Positions 62,051 to 64,000 of a stretch of DNA of 64,000 nt are shown piece after piece. Under the pieces are notes generated by a model. It ran no database searches and had not been told where the DNA came from. It saw only the letters and a list, made by a program, of their open reading frames with translations. The DNA is taken from contig CP126121.1 of the NCBI GenBank assembly GCA_030123625.1, positions 577,001-641,000 on the forward strand, written 5' to 3'. Numbering within the stretch: position 1 is the first letter of the stretch; each line of letters opens with the position of its first letter. This stretch comes from Nitrospira sp. (GTDB lineage Bacteria > Nitrospirota > Nitrospiria > Nitrospirales > Nitrospiraceae). The translations under genes were made by a program, and so were the position numbers.

Positions 62051-63974
62051 GAACGCTCTCCAGCGTGAAATAAAATGTCGCGCCTTCGTCCAGTTTTCCA
62101 TCGGCCCACACCCGGCCCCCGTGGCGATGGACGATCCGATGCACAAGAGCCAGCCCCACCCCGGTCCCCTCGAAGTCCTCCGCTCGATGCAGCCGCTGAA
62201 ATACTCCGAATAGTTTGCCCACATATTGTTGATCGAATCCCACTCCATTGTCTCGAATCCAATAAACCACGCTGCTCGGCTGCTGCTCATCCCGGTGCCA
62301 TCCGATCTCGATCCGGGCAACTTGGCGTGGGCGGGAGTATTTCCAGGCATTGGAGAGGAGGTTGACCCATACCTGCTTGACCAGGCGGCGATCGGCCAGG
62401 CATTTGGGCAGATCATCGACAATCAATTCCACGGATCGATCCGGATCCTGTCGCCGTAGTTCGACCCACGTTTCGAGAATAACCCGCCGGATATCCACCG
62501 CCTGCCGATCGAGCACCGATCGGGACAGGCGTGAAAACTCCAGCAGGTCGTCGATCAGCTCGCCCATGCGCCCGGCGCTTTTTTGGATGACGTTCAGACA
62601 TCGCTGCGCCTCCTGAGGCAAGGATGGGCCGAAGTCCTCGACCAACATCTTGGCGAATCCGTTGATTGATCGTAACGGCGCGCGCAGGTCATGCGACACG
62701 GAGTAACTGAACGCTTCCAGCTCCTTGTTGGCCTCCCGTAGCGCGCGCTCGGCCGATTTCCGTTCCGTGATATCACGGGCGATGGAGGAGATGCCGAGAA
62801 TCGTCCCGGCGGCGTCCATAATCGGCGAGATCGTCAAGGACACGTCTATCGCGCGCCCGTTTTTATGACGTCGCACGGTTTCCCGTTGTTCGACGCGCTC
62901 GCCCGATCGAATACGGTCGAGAATTTGCGCTTCCTCCTCCACACGATCGGGAAACAGCAGGCGAGTCACCGGTTGCCCGATGATTTCTTTCGCCTGGTAC
63001 CCGAACAGCCGTTCGGCGCCGCTGTTCCATGTCGTAATGATCCCATCCAGCGTTTTGCTGAGGATGGCATCGGTCGAAGACATGACGATGGCGGCGAGCC
63101 GAGCCGTGGCTTTTTCAGCTCGCTTTCGTTCCGTCACATCGCGAATGACGACGGCGTGAGACCCTGCTTGCTCATCCCGGAGCGCGGTGATCGTGATATT
63201 CGCGATGAACCGCGTGCCGCTTTTTTTCATCATCTGCCGATCCATATCGGTTCGCGCCGCCAGTCCCGCCGCCGCCTCAGTCGCCTGTTGCAAGTCGTTC
63301 TCAGGCCGGCATAATTCGACATCGCCCGGAGCATACAAGCGCGTGTAGGGTTGGCCGAGGATCTCTTCGCCGCGATAACCCGTCAGACGCTCCGCTCCAA
63401 TGTTCCAGGTGGCCACTTTGCCGTCCGCGTCCACCAAGAAAATCGCGTAATCTTCAATCCCCTCGACCAACTGTCGGAATCGCTCCTCGCTCTGCCGCCT
63501 GGCCTGTTGCTGGGCCCATTCTCGAAGTCGAAACAATTCGACGAACGCGTCCACTTTGTGCCGGAGAATGTCGGGCTGGACCGGCTTGACTAAATAATCC
63601 ACGGCCCCGCTCGAAAGCCCTCGCACGACGTGTGCATCCATCGTGTCGACGCCCGACAGGAAAATGATGGGAGTGAAGCGGGAACGGTCCCGTTTCCGAA
63701 TCAATGCGGCCAATTCGAAACCATCCATCTGCGGCATCCGGACGTCGAGAACAATGACCGCGCAATCATGGCGCAACAGATGCCGCAACGCGTCCTGACC
63801 CGTTTGCGCGGTCAGGACCGTGCGGCCGGGACCTTCGAGGAGAGACGCCATGGCGAGGAGAATGCCGGGGTCGTCATCGACGAGCAGAATAGGCGCGGGA
63901 ATTTCGTTCAGCGCGGAGTCGTCCCCGGTGGACGCGGGCATTTTCCTGGACCAATTCATCGACGCCTCGGACAT
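62007..63974 (-). CDS. REC - PAS - PAS - histidine kinase
   Basis: A 655-residue cytosolic sensor. The N-terminal receiver has Asp77 (VLDVRMP). Two PAS domains lie at about 160-285 and 290-405 (ATWNIGAERLTGYRGEEI; TTWNSGAERLFGYQAKEI), each ending in a TERK linker. The kinase core has His428 in SVSHDLRAPLRSI, N-box VNLLSNAWKY and GTGVGLALV. No membrane segment. The start ATG 63974 has GAGG about 11 nt upstream. It overlaps the downstream receiver gene. The two nearly identical PAS layouts suggest an internal duplication. Confidence 0.88.
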   Translation of the reverse strand: MSEASMNWSRKMPASTGDDSALNEIPAPILLVDDDPGILLAMASLLEGPGRTVLTAQTGQDALRHLLRHDCAVIVLDVRMPQMDGFELAALIRKRDRSRFTPIIFLSGVDTMDAHVVRGLSSGAVDYLVKPVQPDILRHKVDAFVELFRLREWAQQQARRQSEERFRQLVEGIEDYAIFLVDADGKVATWNIGAERLTGYRGEEILGQPYTRLYAPGDVELCRPENDLQQATEAAAGLAARTDMDRQMMKKSGTRFIANITITALRDEQAGSHAVVIRDVTERKRAEKATARLAAIVMSSTDAILSKTLDGIITTWNSGAERLFGYQAKEIIGQPVTRLLFPDRVEEEAQILDRIRSGERVEQRETVRRHKNGRAIDVSLTISPIMDAAGTILGISSIARDITERKSAERALREANKELEAFSYSVSHDLRAPLRSINGFAKMLVEDFGPSLPQEAQRCLNVIQKSAGRMGELIDDLLEFSRLSRSVLDRQAVDIRRVILETWVELRRQDPDRSVELIVDDLPKCLADRRLVKQVWVNLLSNAWKYSRPRQVARIEIGWHRDEQQPSSVVYWIRDNGVGFDQQYVGKLFGVFQRLHRAEDFEGTGVGLALVHRIVHRHGGRVWADGKLDEGATFYFTLESVHEQNGAGQHLGLVG

Positions 63975-64000
63975 GATCGTCAGATCCTCGCTTTTTTCTT

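Noticed and set aside
1-64000. tRNA, rRNA, CRISPR and IS elements
   Set aside because: I looked for tRNA cloverleafs with TTC-ending arms, regular repeat-spacer arrays and transposase motifs, and found none that hold up. Small riboswitch classes could be missed without covariance models.

Overview
The window looks like chromosomal DNA (about 58-60% GC) from a Gram-negative, aerobic or microaerobic bacterium. Signal peptides, lipoproteins, a periplasmic di-haem peroxidase and a heptose-type phosphatase point to a cell with an outer membrane. The mix of a glycogen/trehalose GH13 set, many small stress DUF proteins (DUF2254, DUF3175, DUF2630, DUF4142, DUF4383, DUF72) and a polysaccharide/carbamoyltransferase operon resembles Nitrospira (Nitrospirota). 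That assignment is inference from gene content; no rRNA or universal marker gene is present. I saw no tRNA, rRNA, CRISPR array or insertion sequence.

Layout. 1-1.6 kb: end of a partial gene, degenerate small ORFs, a secreted proline-rich protein and a structured 3' region. 1.7-4.4 kb: a one-polypeptide acyl-activating enzyme/ACP/acyltransferase. 5.4-7.2 kb: a hibernation-factor/cold-shock fusion with a baeRF protein. 7.5-13.6 kb: glgX, then malQ and treZ overlapping by 4 nt. 13.7-16.4 kb: LPGGT-repeat secreted protein, Gfo/Idh/MocA oxidoreductase, DksA-like protein, DUF3175 and a frameshifted small membrane gene. 16.8-35 kb: a stress and envelope island rich in paralogues (OB-type periplasmic proteins, SRPBCC proteins, DUF4142, hemerythrin, ferritin-like), with a peroxidase, a zinc alcohol dehydrogenase, an esterase lipoprotein, a DsbA-like protein and a broken AI-2E exporter gene. 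35.3-42.6 kb: DUF72, a second glycan unit (treZ paralogue overlapping a GDE-type debranching enzyme), a PAS sensor, a CBS protein and the third OB-type protein. 42.8-54.4 kb: eleven co-directional genes with gaps of at most 13 nt or overlaps, encoding seven enzymes or domains for sugar transfer, two sugar-modifying dehydrogenase/phosphatase steps, a carbamoyltransferase, a methyltransferase-like protein and a PIG-L deacetylase. 54.5-59.9 kb: a phospholipase D/VTT fusion, two duplicated glycine-rich secreted proteins, a short-chain dehydrogenase and a second hemerythrin. 59.9-64 kb: an overlapping kinase/receiver/kinase signalling set.

How it may work together. GlgX, GDE, MalQ and two TreZ proteins can trim and rearrange alpha-glucan and release trehalose, but no TreY is in the window. 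The HPF-CSD and baeRF pair may guard idle ribosomes. Hemerythrins, ferritin-like protein, peroxidase and DsbA-like protein suggest oxygen, iron and redox stress handling. The 11-gene operon probably builds a carbamoylated, partly de-N-acetylated surface glycan or glycoconjugate; it is the strongest candidate for an undescribed pathway. Two genes show clear damage: an AI-2E exporter with an internal deletion and a small membrane gene with two offsetting frame shifts.
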